5,850 bases of DNA from Gemmatimonadota bacterium (GCA_003220955.1 QHTW01000110.1:2286-8135), one strand, 5' to 3'. Counted from the stretch's first letter, positions 1-5,850 are shown. Notes: generated by a model not told the origin, from the letters alone. Numbers and translations are program-made.

Positions 1-484
1 GTTCAACGTGACTCCCGCCTACCTCGCCTCGTTCGATCGCGGCATCGCAGCGGGCGGGTTTCCCTTCGCCGAGCGGGGGGTCCAGCTCTCGCGGGGGTTC
101 CGGGCGCTCAAAGTGTGGATGTCGTTCAAGACGCATGGGCTGGACGCGTTCAGCCAGCTGATCCACCAAAACGTGCGCCAGGCGCATTATCTCGCGGGGC
201 TCGTAACGAAACATCCGCGGCTCGAGCTGCTCGCGCCGGCGCCGCTGAACGTGGTCTGTTTCCGCTTCGTTGCGCCCGGCGCGGACGATGCGGCGTTGAA
301 CGCGCTGAACACGGAGATCCTGCTCCGAATCCAGGAAAGCGGCGTTGCGATTCCGTCGCAGACGATGCTCGACGGCAAGTTTGCGATTCGTGTCGCCATC
401 ACGAATCACCGCAGCCGCCGAGAGGATTTCGATCTGCTGGTGCGCACCGTCGACGAGACCGGCTCAGCTTTGCGCGTCGGGTGA
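1..484 (+). CDS. PLP-dependent group II (aromatic amino-acid type) decarboxylase, C-terminal fragment
   Basis: The reading frame is open from the left edge (first full codon at 2) to TGA at 482-484, giving about 160 residues, so only the last third of a roughly 450-500-residue enzyme is present. It opens with FNVTPAYLA, then has RGFRALKVWMSFKTHGLDAF, then LNVVCFRF, and finally GKFAIRVAITNHRSR. These match in order the C-terminal small domain of the DOPA/tyrosine/glutamate decarboxylase superfamily, whose members remove the alpha-carboxyl group of an amino acid using pyridoxal phosphate. The PLP-binding lysine lies upstream of the window, so substrate cannot be judged; aromatic amino acids are the best guess from the RALKxW segment. 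The GTG at 8 is an internal valine, not a start. The 3' end overlaps the convergent channel gene by 21 bp, leaving no room for a separate terminator between them. Confidence 0.9.
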   Translation, partial: FNVTPAYLASFDRGIAAGGFPFAERGVQLSRGFRALKVWMSFKTHGLDAFSQLIHQNVRQAHYLAGLVTKHPRLELLAPAPLNVVCFRFVAPGADDAALNALNTEILLRIQESGVAIPSQTMLDGKFAIRVAITNHRSRREDFDLLVRTVDETGSALRVG

Positions 485-1390
485 GCCGACGATCTTCCCT
501 TCGATCGGGTTGCTGAACGACCGCACGGTGTGATAGGCGAGATCGATGTCCTTGGCCTTCCCGAACTCGGTCAGGATGTCGTCCCAAATCGCCGAGACGG
601 TGCCGCGGCGGCGGCGAGGCTCGATCAGGTAGCGAATCGTCAGGAGAATGCCCGAGGCCGAGGCGCTCGTGTAGACGATGGGGGTGAGCTTCTTGTAGTT
701 GATGAGATAGTCGCGCGAAGCCGTCAACAGGTCGCGTTCGGCTTCCGCCGTGAGATGCTCGGCGTGCTTGAACGCGATCGCCGTCAGAATCTCCTTCGCT
801 TTCTTCCAGTTGCTCTCGTAGGTCACGAGCACCGGCACTTCGTTCCAGATGTACCTGAAGCCCTTGTCGTAATTTGCGACCGGCTCGGTGAACACCTGCT
901 GGTTCGGGACATGGACGATGCGCCCAGTACTCTGGTCCGCATCCACCCAGACGCCGATTTCATTCAGCGTGAACTGGAATAGCCGGATATCGATGACGTC
1001 GCCCTTGTGCTTGGCGATTTCGATGCGATCGCCGACTTCGAACGGTCGCCGCCACACGATGAACGCCCACCCCGCGAGGTTCGTCAGGGGATCCTTGAGC
1101 GCGATGGCGACGCCCGCCGAGACGAGGCCGAGAAACGTCGCGAGCGACTTGAAGCCTTCGAGCCACTCGCGCCCGATGACGAGGACGGCGATCGCGAGGG
1201 TCATGTAGGTGATCGTCTTGCGCCAGCGATAGCGCGACCAGGGATCGGTGACCCGCCGGTAGACAATCGCGAGGACGACCCGCTCGATGATCCAGAGCCC
1301 CGCGATCACGATGATCGTGACCAGCAGGTGCATCTGTACCGCTGGGCTCAGCCCGATACGGTTCTGGAGCCAGTCGCGCACGGTGGCCAA
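464..1390 (-). CDS. MscS-family small-conductance mechanosensitive ion channel
   Basis: This is an inner-membrane channel that opens under membrane tension and releases solutes on hypo-osmotic shock. From the TTG at 1390 it has 308 residues, close to the usual length of simple MscS proteins. Hydrophobic segments lie at about 20-44 and 59-75. They are followed by the pore-lining TM3 at about 81-114 (ATFLGLVSAGVAIALKDPLTNL), then the diagnostic RRPFEVGDRIEI entry into the cytoplasmic beta domain (about 114-125) and RIVHVPNQQ (about 157-166). The C-terminal alpha/beta cage domain is present and appears complete. An ATG at 1435 would add 15 residues but would overlap the divergent antiporter. AGGAGG at 1406-1401 lies 10 nt before the TTG, which favours TTG. 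An in-frame GTG at 1381 is a third option without a good ribosome site. The family call is firm; the start is uncertain. Its neighbour is an ion antiporter, which fits a role in osmotic or ion balance. Confidence 0.93.
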   Translation of the reverse strand: MATVRDWLQNRIGLSPAVQMHLLVTIIVIAGLWIIERVVLAIVYRRVTDPWSRYRWRKTITYMTLAIAVLVIGREWLEGFKSLATFLGLVSAGVAIALKDPLTNLAGWAFIVWRRPFEVGDRIEIAKHKGDVIDIRLFQFTLNEIGVWVDADQSTGRIVHVPNQQVFTEPVANYDKGFRYIWNEVPVLVTYESNWKKAKEILTAIAFKHAEHLTAEAERDLLTASRDYLINYKKLTPIVYTSASASGILLTIRYLIEPRRRRGTVSAIWDDILTEFGKAKDIDLAYHTVRSFSNPIEGKIVGSPDAQS

Positions 1391-1423
1391 AGCTATGGGT
1401 CCTCCTACCTTTAGGCCACCGTG
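1379..1423. repeat. 10-bp perfect inverted repeat spanning the divergent gene starts
   Basis: CACGGTGGCC at 1379-1388 and GGCCACCGTG at 1414-1423 are exact reverse complements separated by 25 bp. The right arm ends in the GTG start codon of the antiporter (1421-1423). On the other strand the left arm ends in an in-frame GTG of the channel gene (1381-1379), so both genes carry the same GGCCACC-GTG block. The 25-bp spacer contains the channel's AGGAGG. It could be an operator for a dimeric regulator of both genes, or an mRNA hairpin that hides the antiporter start codon. No function is shown; chance symmetry in GC-rich DNA is possible. Confidence 0.5.
1401..1406 (-). promoter_or_regulatory. Shine-Dalgarno site that sets the channel start
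   Basis: Read on the minus strand the sequence is AGGAGG (within GGTAGGAGG). It sits 10 nt before TTG 1390-1388, a slightly long but workable spacing, and 19 nt before the in-frame GTG at 1381-1379, which is too far. It lies downstream of the in-frame ATG at 1435, so it cannot serve that codon. It also lies in the loop of the inverted repeat at 1379-1423. Confidence 0.55.
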
Positions 1424-3418
1424 GAACAGCTCCATATCCTGCGCGACCTCGCGGTCATCTTCGCCGGCTCGCTGCTGGTCATTCTGGTCTTCTATCGACT
1501 CAAGCTTCCCGCACTCCCCGGATTCATCGTCGCAGGAATTCTGCTCGGTCCCAACGCGCTCGGCTTCGTCAACGATCCGCAGGATGTCGAAGGACTCGCC
1601 GAAGTCGGCGTGATCCTGCTGCTGTTCACGATCGGCATCGAATTCTCGCTGAGCCGCCTGAAGGAGATGGGCCGCCAGATCCTCGTGGGCGGGTTCTCGC
1701 AGATGGGCTTCACGATCCTGGCGACGCTGGCGGCGGGACTAGCGTTTCTGGGCAGCTGGCGCGTGGCCCTGTTCCTCGGATTCCTGATCGCCCTGTCGAG
1801 CACCGCCATCGTGCTCAAAGTCATGACCGACGCGGGTGAGATCGACGCTCCGCACGGTCGCCTGGCGACGGGCGTCTTGATCTTTCAGGACCTCTGCGTG
1901 GTGCCGATCATGCTGGTGCTCCCCTTCCTCGCGGGGAAGGCTGAAGGGGGCGTGATCGGGCTGCTGATCGCGCTGGGCAAGGCCGCGCTCGTCGTCGTCG
2001 GAGTGATCATTGCCGCACGGACCATCGTGCCGCGGGTGCTGCGCGAGATCCTGAAGACTCGCAGCCGCGAGCTGTTTCTCATCGCGGTGATCCTCATCGG
2101 CACTCTCACCGCCCTCGGCACGGCCGCCGCGGGCGCGTCGCTCGCCCTCGGCGCCTTCCTGGCCGGTCTCATCATCTCCGAATCCGACTACGGCAATCAG
2201 GCGCTCGCGGAGCTGATGCCGTTCCGCGACATCTTTATTTCGCTGTTCTTCGTGGCCGTCGGCATGCTGGTCCAGCTCGACATCATCCGCGAACACATCG
2301 TCCTCACGCTCGTCGCCGTAGCGGTGATCATGGGCGGCAAGACGCTAGCGGCGGCCGTCGGCCCAGCGCTCATGGGGTATTCGGGTCGCGTCGCGTTATT
2401 GGCGGGCGTCGCCGTGTCGCAGATTGGCGAGTTCTCGTTCGTGCTCGCGAAGGAAGGCCGAGTCGCGGGACTCTTGCCCGACCTCCTGTATCAGCAGTTT
2501 CTCGGCGTCGCGGTCATCACGATGCTCGTCACTCCCTTCCTGTTGCAGGGCGGGCCGGCGATGCTGGACGCGCTCGAGAAGCTGGTCCCGCTCGATCGAC
2601 TGTTGCCAGGGTTCCGGCCCCGCGACTTGGCGCCGGTGCACGAGCAGGTCAAGGATCACGTCATCATCGCCGGGTATGGCCTCAACGGCCGGAACGTGAC
2701 CGCGGCGCTGCGGTCCATCCACGTGCCCTATCTCATCGTCGAACTCAATGCGCAGACGGTCCGGAAGGCCCGTGCAGAGGGCGAGCCCGCGTTCTACGGG
2801 GATGCGACGCGCGAGGAGATTCTGCGCGCTCTGGGGGCGGATCGGGCCCGCATGCTGGTGATCGCCATCTCCGACCCGGCGGCGACGCGACGCATGGTGC
2901 GCGTGGCCCGCGACATCAATCCTGGCCTCTACATCATCACCCGCACGCGCTACGTCGTCGAGATTCCCGAGCTCACGCGGCTTGGCGCGAACGTCGTCAT
3001 TCCCGAGGAGTTCGAGACCTCGATCGAGATCTTTGCGCGCGTCCTGGCCCATTACAACGTGCCGCGCGAAGAGGTCGAGCGTCTCGTCAGCGAGATCCGG
3101 GCCTCGCACTATCAGGCGTTGCGGCCCGGTTCCCGTCCCCGGCTCACGCTGACCGGGACGTTTCGAACGATCCCGGAAATAGATGTCGAGCGGATCGTGC
3201 TCGGCTCCACCGCACCTGTTGTCGGACGGACAATCGCCGATACCGCATTGCGGTCGAAGACCGGCGCGCTGATCCTCGCGGTGCGGCGTGGTGAGAGCGA
3301 CGTGGCCACGCCGGACGCAGACTTCCGGCTCGCTGCGGGCGATGTGCTGGTGGTGGTGGGGCAGCCGCCGCAGCTCAAAAGCGCCTATCGCCTGCTCACC
3401 GGGAGCGAGCCGAGCTGA
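1421..3418 (+). CDS. CPA2-family monovalent cation:proton antiporter with RCK_N and RCK_C domains (Kef/YbaL-like)
   Basis: This 665-residue inner-membrane transporter would exchange K+ or Na+ for protons. Residues about 5-375 form the multi-helix Na+/H+ exchanger domain. It includes PGFIVAGILLGP (33-44), LSSTAIVLK (125-133), the transport-site region GVLIFQDLCVVP with D157, GAFLAGLIIS (244-253) and SLFFVAVGM (274-282). Residues about 411-545 form a Rossmann RCK_N (TrkA-N) domain with the nucleotide motif GYGLNGRNV (418-426), an acidic E441 at the end of beta-2 suggesting NAD(H), and GDATREE (460-466). Residues about 585-662 form an RCK_C (TrkA-C) domain, which E. coli KefC lacks. The acidic regulatory loop of glutathione-gated KefC (HALESD-type) reads QALAELMPF here, so glutathione gating is unlikely. 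An in-frame TAG at 1412-1414 fixes GTG 1421 as the first possible start, although its ribosome site is weak (AGG at 1413-1415). The transported ion is not known. Confidence 0.95.
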   Translation: MEQLHILRDLAVIFAGSLLVILVFYRLKLPALPGFIVAGILLGPNALGFVNDPQDVEGLAEVGVILLLFTIGIEFSLSRLKEMGRQILVGGFSQMGFTILATLAAGLAFLGSWRVALFLGFLIALSSTAIVLKVMTDAGEIDAPHGRLATGVLIFQDLCVVPIMLVLPFLAGKAEGGVIGLLIALGKAALVVVGVIIAARTIVPRVLREILKTRSRELFLIAVILIGTLTALGTAAAGASLALGAFLAGLIISESDYGNQALAELMPFRDIFISLFFVAVGMLVQLDIIREHIVLTLVAVAVIMGGKTLAAAVGPALMGYSGRVALLAGVAVSQIGEFSFVLAKEGRVAGLLPDLLYQQFLGVAVITMLVTPFLLQGGPAMLDALEKLVPLDRLLPGFRPRDLAPVHEQVKDHVIIAGYGLNGRNVTAALRSIHVPYLIVELNAQTVRKARAEGEPAFYGDATREEILRALGADRARMLVIAISDPAATRRMVRVARDINPGLYIITRTRYVVEIPELTRLGANVVIPEEFETSIEIFARVLAHYNVPREEVERLVSEIRASHYQALRPGSRPRLTLTGTFRTIPEIDVERIVLGSTAPVVGRTIADTALRSKTGALILAVRRGESDVATPDADFRLAAGDVLVVVGQPPQLKSAYRLLTGSEPS

Positions 3419-3456
3419 AGCGCCGCGTAAGCACCATCACTGGTTCAATTGAGGAA

Positions 3457-3461
3457 AGGAG
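3457..3461 (+). promoter_or_regulatory. Shine-Dalgarno site that sets the aspartoacylase-like start
   Basis: AGGAG within the purine run GAGGAAAGGAGA (3451-3462) lies 5 nt before ATG 3467. This favours ATG over the in-frame TTG at 3449, which sits ahead of the purine run and has no ribosome site of its own. Confidence 0.8.
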
Positions 3462-3466
3462 ATGCC

Positions 3467-4504
3467 ATGGTCGCCGTCATTCCCGCCCTCCTGATCGCCG
3501 CACTCCAACAACCCACGGCACTGACAATCGGCTCGGCCAACGCCCGGCCCGGACAAGCCTCGTCAGGGTTCATCGAAGTGCCGGCCGGCAGCGACGCGGC
3601 GACGCGCATCCCAATCTCGATTGTCCGCGGCATGCAGGCGGGGCCAACGCTTGCGTTAGTCGCAGGCACTCATGGCTCCGAGGTCGCACCCATCGTCGCG
3701 CTGCAACGCGTGCGCGCGATAATCGATCCCGCGGCGCTGCGCGGCACCGTACTCATCGTCCACGTCGCAAACATGCCATCGTTCCTCGGCCGAACGATCT
3801 ACTACAGCCCGATCGACGGGAAGAACCTGAACCGCGTCTATCCCGGCAAGGCGGACGGCACGGTGTCGGAGCGGATTGCCTACGCGATTACCAATCAAAT
3901 CATCGAGCGCGCGGACTACCTCGTCGACATGCATGCGGGCGACGGGAACGAGTCGCTCCGGCCCTACAGCTATTGGAGCCCGCTCGGCCTCAACGCACGG
4001 GCTGATTCGATTGCGCGGGAGATGGCGCTGGCCTTTGGGAGCGATCACATCGTCGTTGACACGGCGCGGCCACGTGACGTCCGCGCATCGGTCTACACGC
4101 AGAACACGGCGCAACTACGGGGCAAGCCCTCGATCACCACGGAGACCGGATACCTCGGCATCCCCGCCGAAGACATGGTGCAGCGGAACGTGGACGGCGT
4201 CTTTCGGTTACTGCGGTATTTCCATATGGTGCCGGGTGACGTCGAGCTCGTCCGACAGCCGTTGCTTTTCGAGCGTGCCGAGGTGCTCCGTAGCCCCGCC
4301 ACCGGCGTATGGCACGCACGGGTCGAGCGCGGCCAGAGTGTGCAGAAGGGCGCCATCGTAGGCGTGCTCACCGATTTCTTCGGCAACCAACAAGCCGAGA
4401 TCCGGGCGCCGTTCGGTGGAATCGTGCTGTATGTGGTCGCTACGCCCGCCATGTCGCAGGGTGAGCCGATGGGGATGATTGGAGAGCCGCGACTGGAACG
4501 GTGA
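3467..4504 (+). CDS. Probable exported zinc-dependent aspartoacylase / succinylglutamate desuccinylase-like amidohydrolase
   Basis: The 345-residue protein belongs to the AstE/AspA group of M14-like zinc enzymes, which hydrolyse N-acyl amino acids or related amides. Zinc ligands are visible: H69 and E72 in GTHGSE (67-72) and H156 in VDMHAGDG (153-160). NLNRVYPG (120-127) matches the family's NLNR substrate-binding block, and E226 in TTETGY (224-229) is the likely catalytic acid. The C-terminal part, about 270-340, has the beta-rich pattern of the family: ERGQSVQKGAIVGV, then DFFGN, then APFGGIVL. Residues 1-18 (hydrophobic VAVIPALLIAAL, then QQPTA) look like a short signal peptide, suggesting action outside the cytoplasm, although no basic residue precedes the hydrophobic run unless TTG 3449 is the start. 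It follows the antiporter by 48 bp in the same direction with no evident terminator, so cotranscription is possible. The substrate cannot be told from sequence. Confidence 0.85.
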   Translation: MVAVIPALLIAALQQPTALTIGSANARPGQASSGFIEVPAGSDAATRIPISIVRGMQAGPTLALVAGTHGSEVAPIVALQRVRAIIDPAALRGTVLIVHVANMPSFLGRTIYYSPIDGKNLNRVYPGKADGTVSERIAYAITNQIIERADYLVDMHAGDGNESLRPYSYWSPLGLNARADSIAREMALAFGSDHIVVDTARPRDVRASVYTQNTAQLRGKPSITTETGYLGIPAEDMVQRNVDGVFRLLRYFHMVPGDVELVRQPLLFERAEVLRSPATGVWHARVERGQSVQKGAIVGVLTDFFGNQQAEIRAPFGGIVLYVVATPAMSQGEPMGMIGEPRLER

Positions 4505-4508
4505 GCGG

Positions 4509-4856
4509 TTAGGCATCGTCCCACGCCACCGCAAACACCCCACCGCACCGCGAGCACCGGATCTCGGTCGGGCGTCCGTTCAGCGGTGCTCGACCGCGAC
4601 AGCCCGGGCAGACGGCGTATTGGGAGCCCCAACTCAGCGGGACCATGACCGCGTCCGACGGGCGGGCGACGACGGACCACCGTTTGGGCCGCAGGGGCAC
4701 GATCTGCAGCGAGGACCTGGGCACGCTAAAGGGCCGACTCTCAACCTCGAGGACGGCTTCGTCTGGAGTGAGGCGAAGGACTTCGTACCAAGCACCCCGC
4801 CGCACATGGCAGTTCACATCGCCGCGCACACGAGCCCATTGCGGTACCTCGGGCAT
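4509..4856 (-). CDS. Zinc-ribbon protein of unknown function (115 aa)
   Basis: I do not recognise a named family. The C-terminal part carries two CxxC knuckles, CPGC at 83-86 and CSRC at 101-104, spaced as in a small zinc ribbon, followed by GGVFAVAW. Residues about 8-66 alternate hydrophobic and polar residues (RVRGDVNCHV, then WYEVLRLT, then AVLEVESRPFSVP, then WSVVARP) and probably fold as a small beta barrel. There is no signal peptide or membrane segment, so it is likely cytoplasmic. The start is well supported: GGAGG at 4868-4864 is 7 nt before ATG 4856-4854. Its stop is only 4 bp from the stop of the convergent aspartoacylase-like gene. It follows a small membrane peptide by 52 bp in the same direction and may be cotranscribed with it and with comM. 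A nucleic-acid or protein-binding role is possible, but that rests only on the zinc ribbon. Confidence 0.8.
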   Translation of the reverse strand: MPEVPQWARVRGDVNCHVRRGAWYEVLRLTPDEAVLEVESRPFSVPRSSLQIVPLRPKRWSVVARPSDAVMVPLSWGSQYAVCPGCRGRAPLNGRPTEIRCSRCGGVFAVAWDDA

Positions 4857-4882
4857 GCTTGCGCCTCCGAAGCGCCTTCCTA

Positions 4883-4892
4883 TACCTAGGTA
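4883..4892. repeat. 10-bp palindrome TACCTAGGTA upstream of the zinc-ribbon gene
   Basis: The sequence is its own reverse complement and lies in the 52-bp gap between the small membrane peptide and the zinc-ribbon gene, about 15 bp before the latter's GGAGG. It contains the CTAG tetranucleotide, which is rare in many bacterial genomes. It has no loop, so it is not a hairpin terminator. It may be a protein-binding site, but a chance palindrome of this length is not excluded. Confidence 0.3.
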
Positions 4893-4908
4893 GACAAGCG
4901 GGGCGCCG

Positions 4909-5007
4909 TCAACCGCGACGACGTGCGCTCAAGGCGACCACCGCCGCCAGCCACAACCCAAAGGCGAGAATCGCATCTTCCCACCACGCGAACGACCTGC
5001 GCCTCAT
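4909..5007 (-). CDS. Putative small single-pass membrane peptide (32 aa)
   Basis: ATG at 5007-5005 runs to TGA at 4911-4909. The 32 residues begin MRRRSFAWWED, continue with a hydrophobic segment at about 12-28 (AILAFGLWLAAVVALSA), and end RRRG. The basic-hydrophobic-basic pattern with two tryptophans at 8-9 is what a short transmembrane peptide looks like. A ribosome site is present: GGGAG at 5017-5013, 5 nt before the ATG. It sits between comM (139 bp upstream) and the zinc-ribbon gene (52 bp downstream), all in the same direction. I do not recognise a family. The plausible ribosome site, composition and gap-filling position argue that it is real; its shortness means chance cannot be excluded without homologues. 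Confidence 0.55.
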   Translation of the reverse strand: MRRRSFAWWEDAILAFGLWLAAVVALSARRRG

Positions 5008-5146
5008 CAGAGCTCCCTTCGCCCGTACGTGAGGCAATTCGTGTGCCTGCGAGGCGGCTGCGTTCGGGGCGGGTGTGCCAACCGCACAGCGTCAGCGTGG
5101 ACCGGGCTCGATATCGTGGCGGTACCGCAACGGGCGATCACCGCGG
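5008..5146. other. Intergenic stretch between comM and the small membrane peptide
   Basis: These 139 bp contain no convincing gene. Two small symmetrical elements are visible: the perfect palindrome GCGGTACCGC at 5119-5128, and a weak 5-bp stem TGTGC/GCACA with a 5-base loop at 5074-5088. Neither is followed by a T-run in either direction, so I do not call a rho-independent terminator. I see no clear -35/-10 promoter. The minus-strand ribosome site of the small peptide lies at 5017-5013. Confidence 0.5.
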
Positions 5147-5850
5147 TTACCCCACGCCCCGCCGGTCGAGGCTCCTGTATTGAATCGCCTCACTCACATG
5201 CTTGGGCTCGAGCGCCGCAGCCTCATCGAGGTCGGCGACTGTTCGCGCGATCTTGAGGATGCGATGGTAGGCCCGTGCCGACAATCCGAGGCGCGTGATT
5301 GCCGTCTTCAGCAATGCATCCGCACCGTCCGAGACCTTGCAATGGGCGCGGATGTCGCGCGGCGCCATATGCGCGTTGGCATAGATCCCCGGCCGATTCG
5401 CGAACCGCTCGCGCTGCACCGTGCGCGCCCGGTCCACGCGCTCGCGCATCGCCTCACTCGGCTCACCGCCACTTTCGCCCGTGAGCGCTTTGTACTTCAC
5501 CGCTGGAACCTCCAGATGGATGTCGATGCGATCAAGCAACGGGCCTGAGACGCGCGCAAGATAGCGCTGCACGACGAGAGACCCGCAGGCGCAGGTGTGG
5601 TGCGGATCGCCGAACCAGCCGCAGGGACAGGGATTCATCGCGGCGGCGAGCATGAAGCGCGCCGGGTAGGAAAGGCTCATCGCTGCTCGCGCGATCGTCA
5701 CCACGCCATCTTCCATCGGTTGGCGTAAGACCTCGAGCACGTTCTTGCGGAACTCGGGCAGCTCGTCGAGAAACAGGACGCCCCCGTGCGCGAGGCTCAC
5801 CTCGCCGGGGCGCGGATAGGATCCGCCGCCGATCAAGCCCGCATCCGAGA
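5147..5850 (-). CDS. comM: ComM/YifB-family Mg-chelatase-like AAA+ ATPase, C-terminal part
   Basis: The frame is open at the right edge (first full codon 5848-5846) and ends at TAA 5149-5147, giving 233 residues of a protein usually near 500. In order it shows SDAGLIGGGSYPRPGEVS, the Walker B stretch GVLFLDELPEF, the family-specific cysteines MNPCPCG and CAC a few residues later, the SGPLLDRIDIHLEVP segment with the arginine-finger region, and a C-terminal helical Mg_chelatase_C domain (RAYHRILKIARTVADL). ComM is a hexameric helicase that drives branch migration when incoming DNA is integrated during natural transformation. Related YifB proteins are also widespread in bacteria not known to be competent, so competence is not implied. 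The N-terminal Lon-like domain and Walker A lie beyond the window. The TTG at 5836 is an internal leucine. It leads a possible leftward unit with the small membrane peptide and the zinc-ribbon gene. Confidence 0.95.
   Translation of the reverse strand, partial: SDAGLIGGGSYPRPGEVSLAHGGVLFLDELPEFRKNVLEVLRQPMEDGVVTIARAAMSLSYPARFMLAAAMNPCPCGWFGDPHHTCACGSLVVQRYLARVSGPLLDRIDIHLEVPAVKYKALTGESGGEPSEAMRERVDRARTVQRERFANRPGIYANAHMAPRDIRAHCKVSDGADALLKTAITRLGLSARAYHRILKIARTVADLDEAAALEPKHVSEAIQYRSLDRRGVG

Noticed and set aside
8..10. GTG as a start codon for the decarboxylase fragment.
   Set aside because: The family sequence continues upstream (FN precedes it) and the catalytic domain is missing, so this is an internal valine of a gene cut by the window edge.
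530..1414. Long plus-strand open frames opposite the channel gene.
   Set aside because: They are charged, low-complexity translations typical of the antisense strand of a GC-rich gene and match no family.
1433..1435. ATG start for the MscS channel.
   Set aside because: It would overlap the divergent antiporter by 15 bp, and the only strong ribosome site (1406-1401) lies downstream of it. It is not fully excluded.
1739..3109. Minus-strand open frames opposite the antiporter.
   Set aside because: They are rich in D, H, R and E with no domain pattern, and the plus strand is clearly coding throughout.
3449..3451. TTG start for the aspartoacylase-like gene.
   Set aside because: It would add MRKGDA and a basic n-region to the signal peptide, but it has no ribosome site, whereas ATG 3467 has AGGAG at the right spacing.
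4884..4912. Minus-strand promoter for the zinc-ribbon gene with TTGACG (4912-4907) as -35.
   Set aside because: At 17-18 bp spacing the -10 would be CTAGGT or TAGGTA, which fit poorly; the better TATAGG is 22 bp away, too far.
5119..5128. GCGGTACCGC as a comM terminator.
   Set aside because: The palindrome has no loop and no T-run follows in either direction.
4479..5183. Plus-strand open frames across the zinc-ribbon gene and the gap to comM.
   Set aside because: They show no recognisable protein pattern or good ribosome site, and they oppose better supported minus-strand genes.

Overview
The window is GC-rich bacterial chromosome with densely packed genes, and GTG or TTG appears as a start codon alongside ATG. 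The gene set and sequence style suggest a high-GC, Gram-negative-type organism. Gemmatimonadota or Acidobacteriota would fit, but this is an impression from protein style and not a demonstrated placement. I see no rRNA, tRNA, CRISPR array, insertion sequence or phage gene.

Layout from left to right. (1) The C-terminal third of a PLP-dependent (group II, aromatic amino-acid type) decarboxylase reads rightward to 484. (2) It converges, with a 21-bp overlap, on a leftward MscS-type mechanosensitive channel (464..1390). (3) Head to head with the channel is a 665-residue CPA2 cation:proton antiporter carrying two cytoplasmic RCK domains (1421..3418). Its start codon is about 30 bp from the channel's start. 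The junction holds a perfect 10-bp inverted repeat whose arms each end in an in-frame GTG of one of the two genes. (4) A probable exported zinc-dependent aspartoacylase/succinylglutamate desuccinylase-like enzyme follows (3467..4504) with a strong Shine-Dalgarno sequence. (5) It converges, with 4 bp between stop codons, on a leftward set: the C-terminal half of a ComM/YifB AAA+ protein (from the right edge to 5147), a previously easy-to-miss 32-codon membrane peptide (5007..4909) and a 115-residue zinc-ribbon protein of unknown function (4856..4509).

How the genes may work together. The channel and antiporter both move ions across the membrane and are divergently arranged, so they form a plausible osmotic or cation-homeostasis pair with shared control at the inverted repeat. 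The aspartoacylase-like gene lies in the same direction as the antiporter, 48 bp downstream, and may be cotranscribed, but no biochemical link is evident. The ComM, peptide and zinc-ribbon genes could form one leftward transcription unit. None of the gene families is novel. The items most worth a second look are the symmetrical start-codon repeat and the small membrane peptide.
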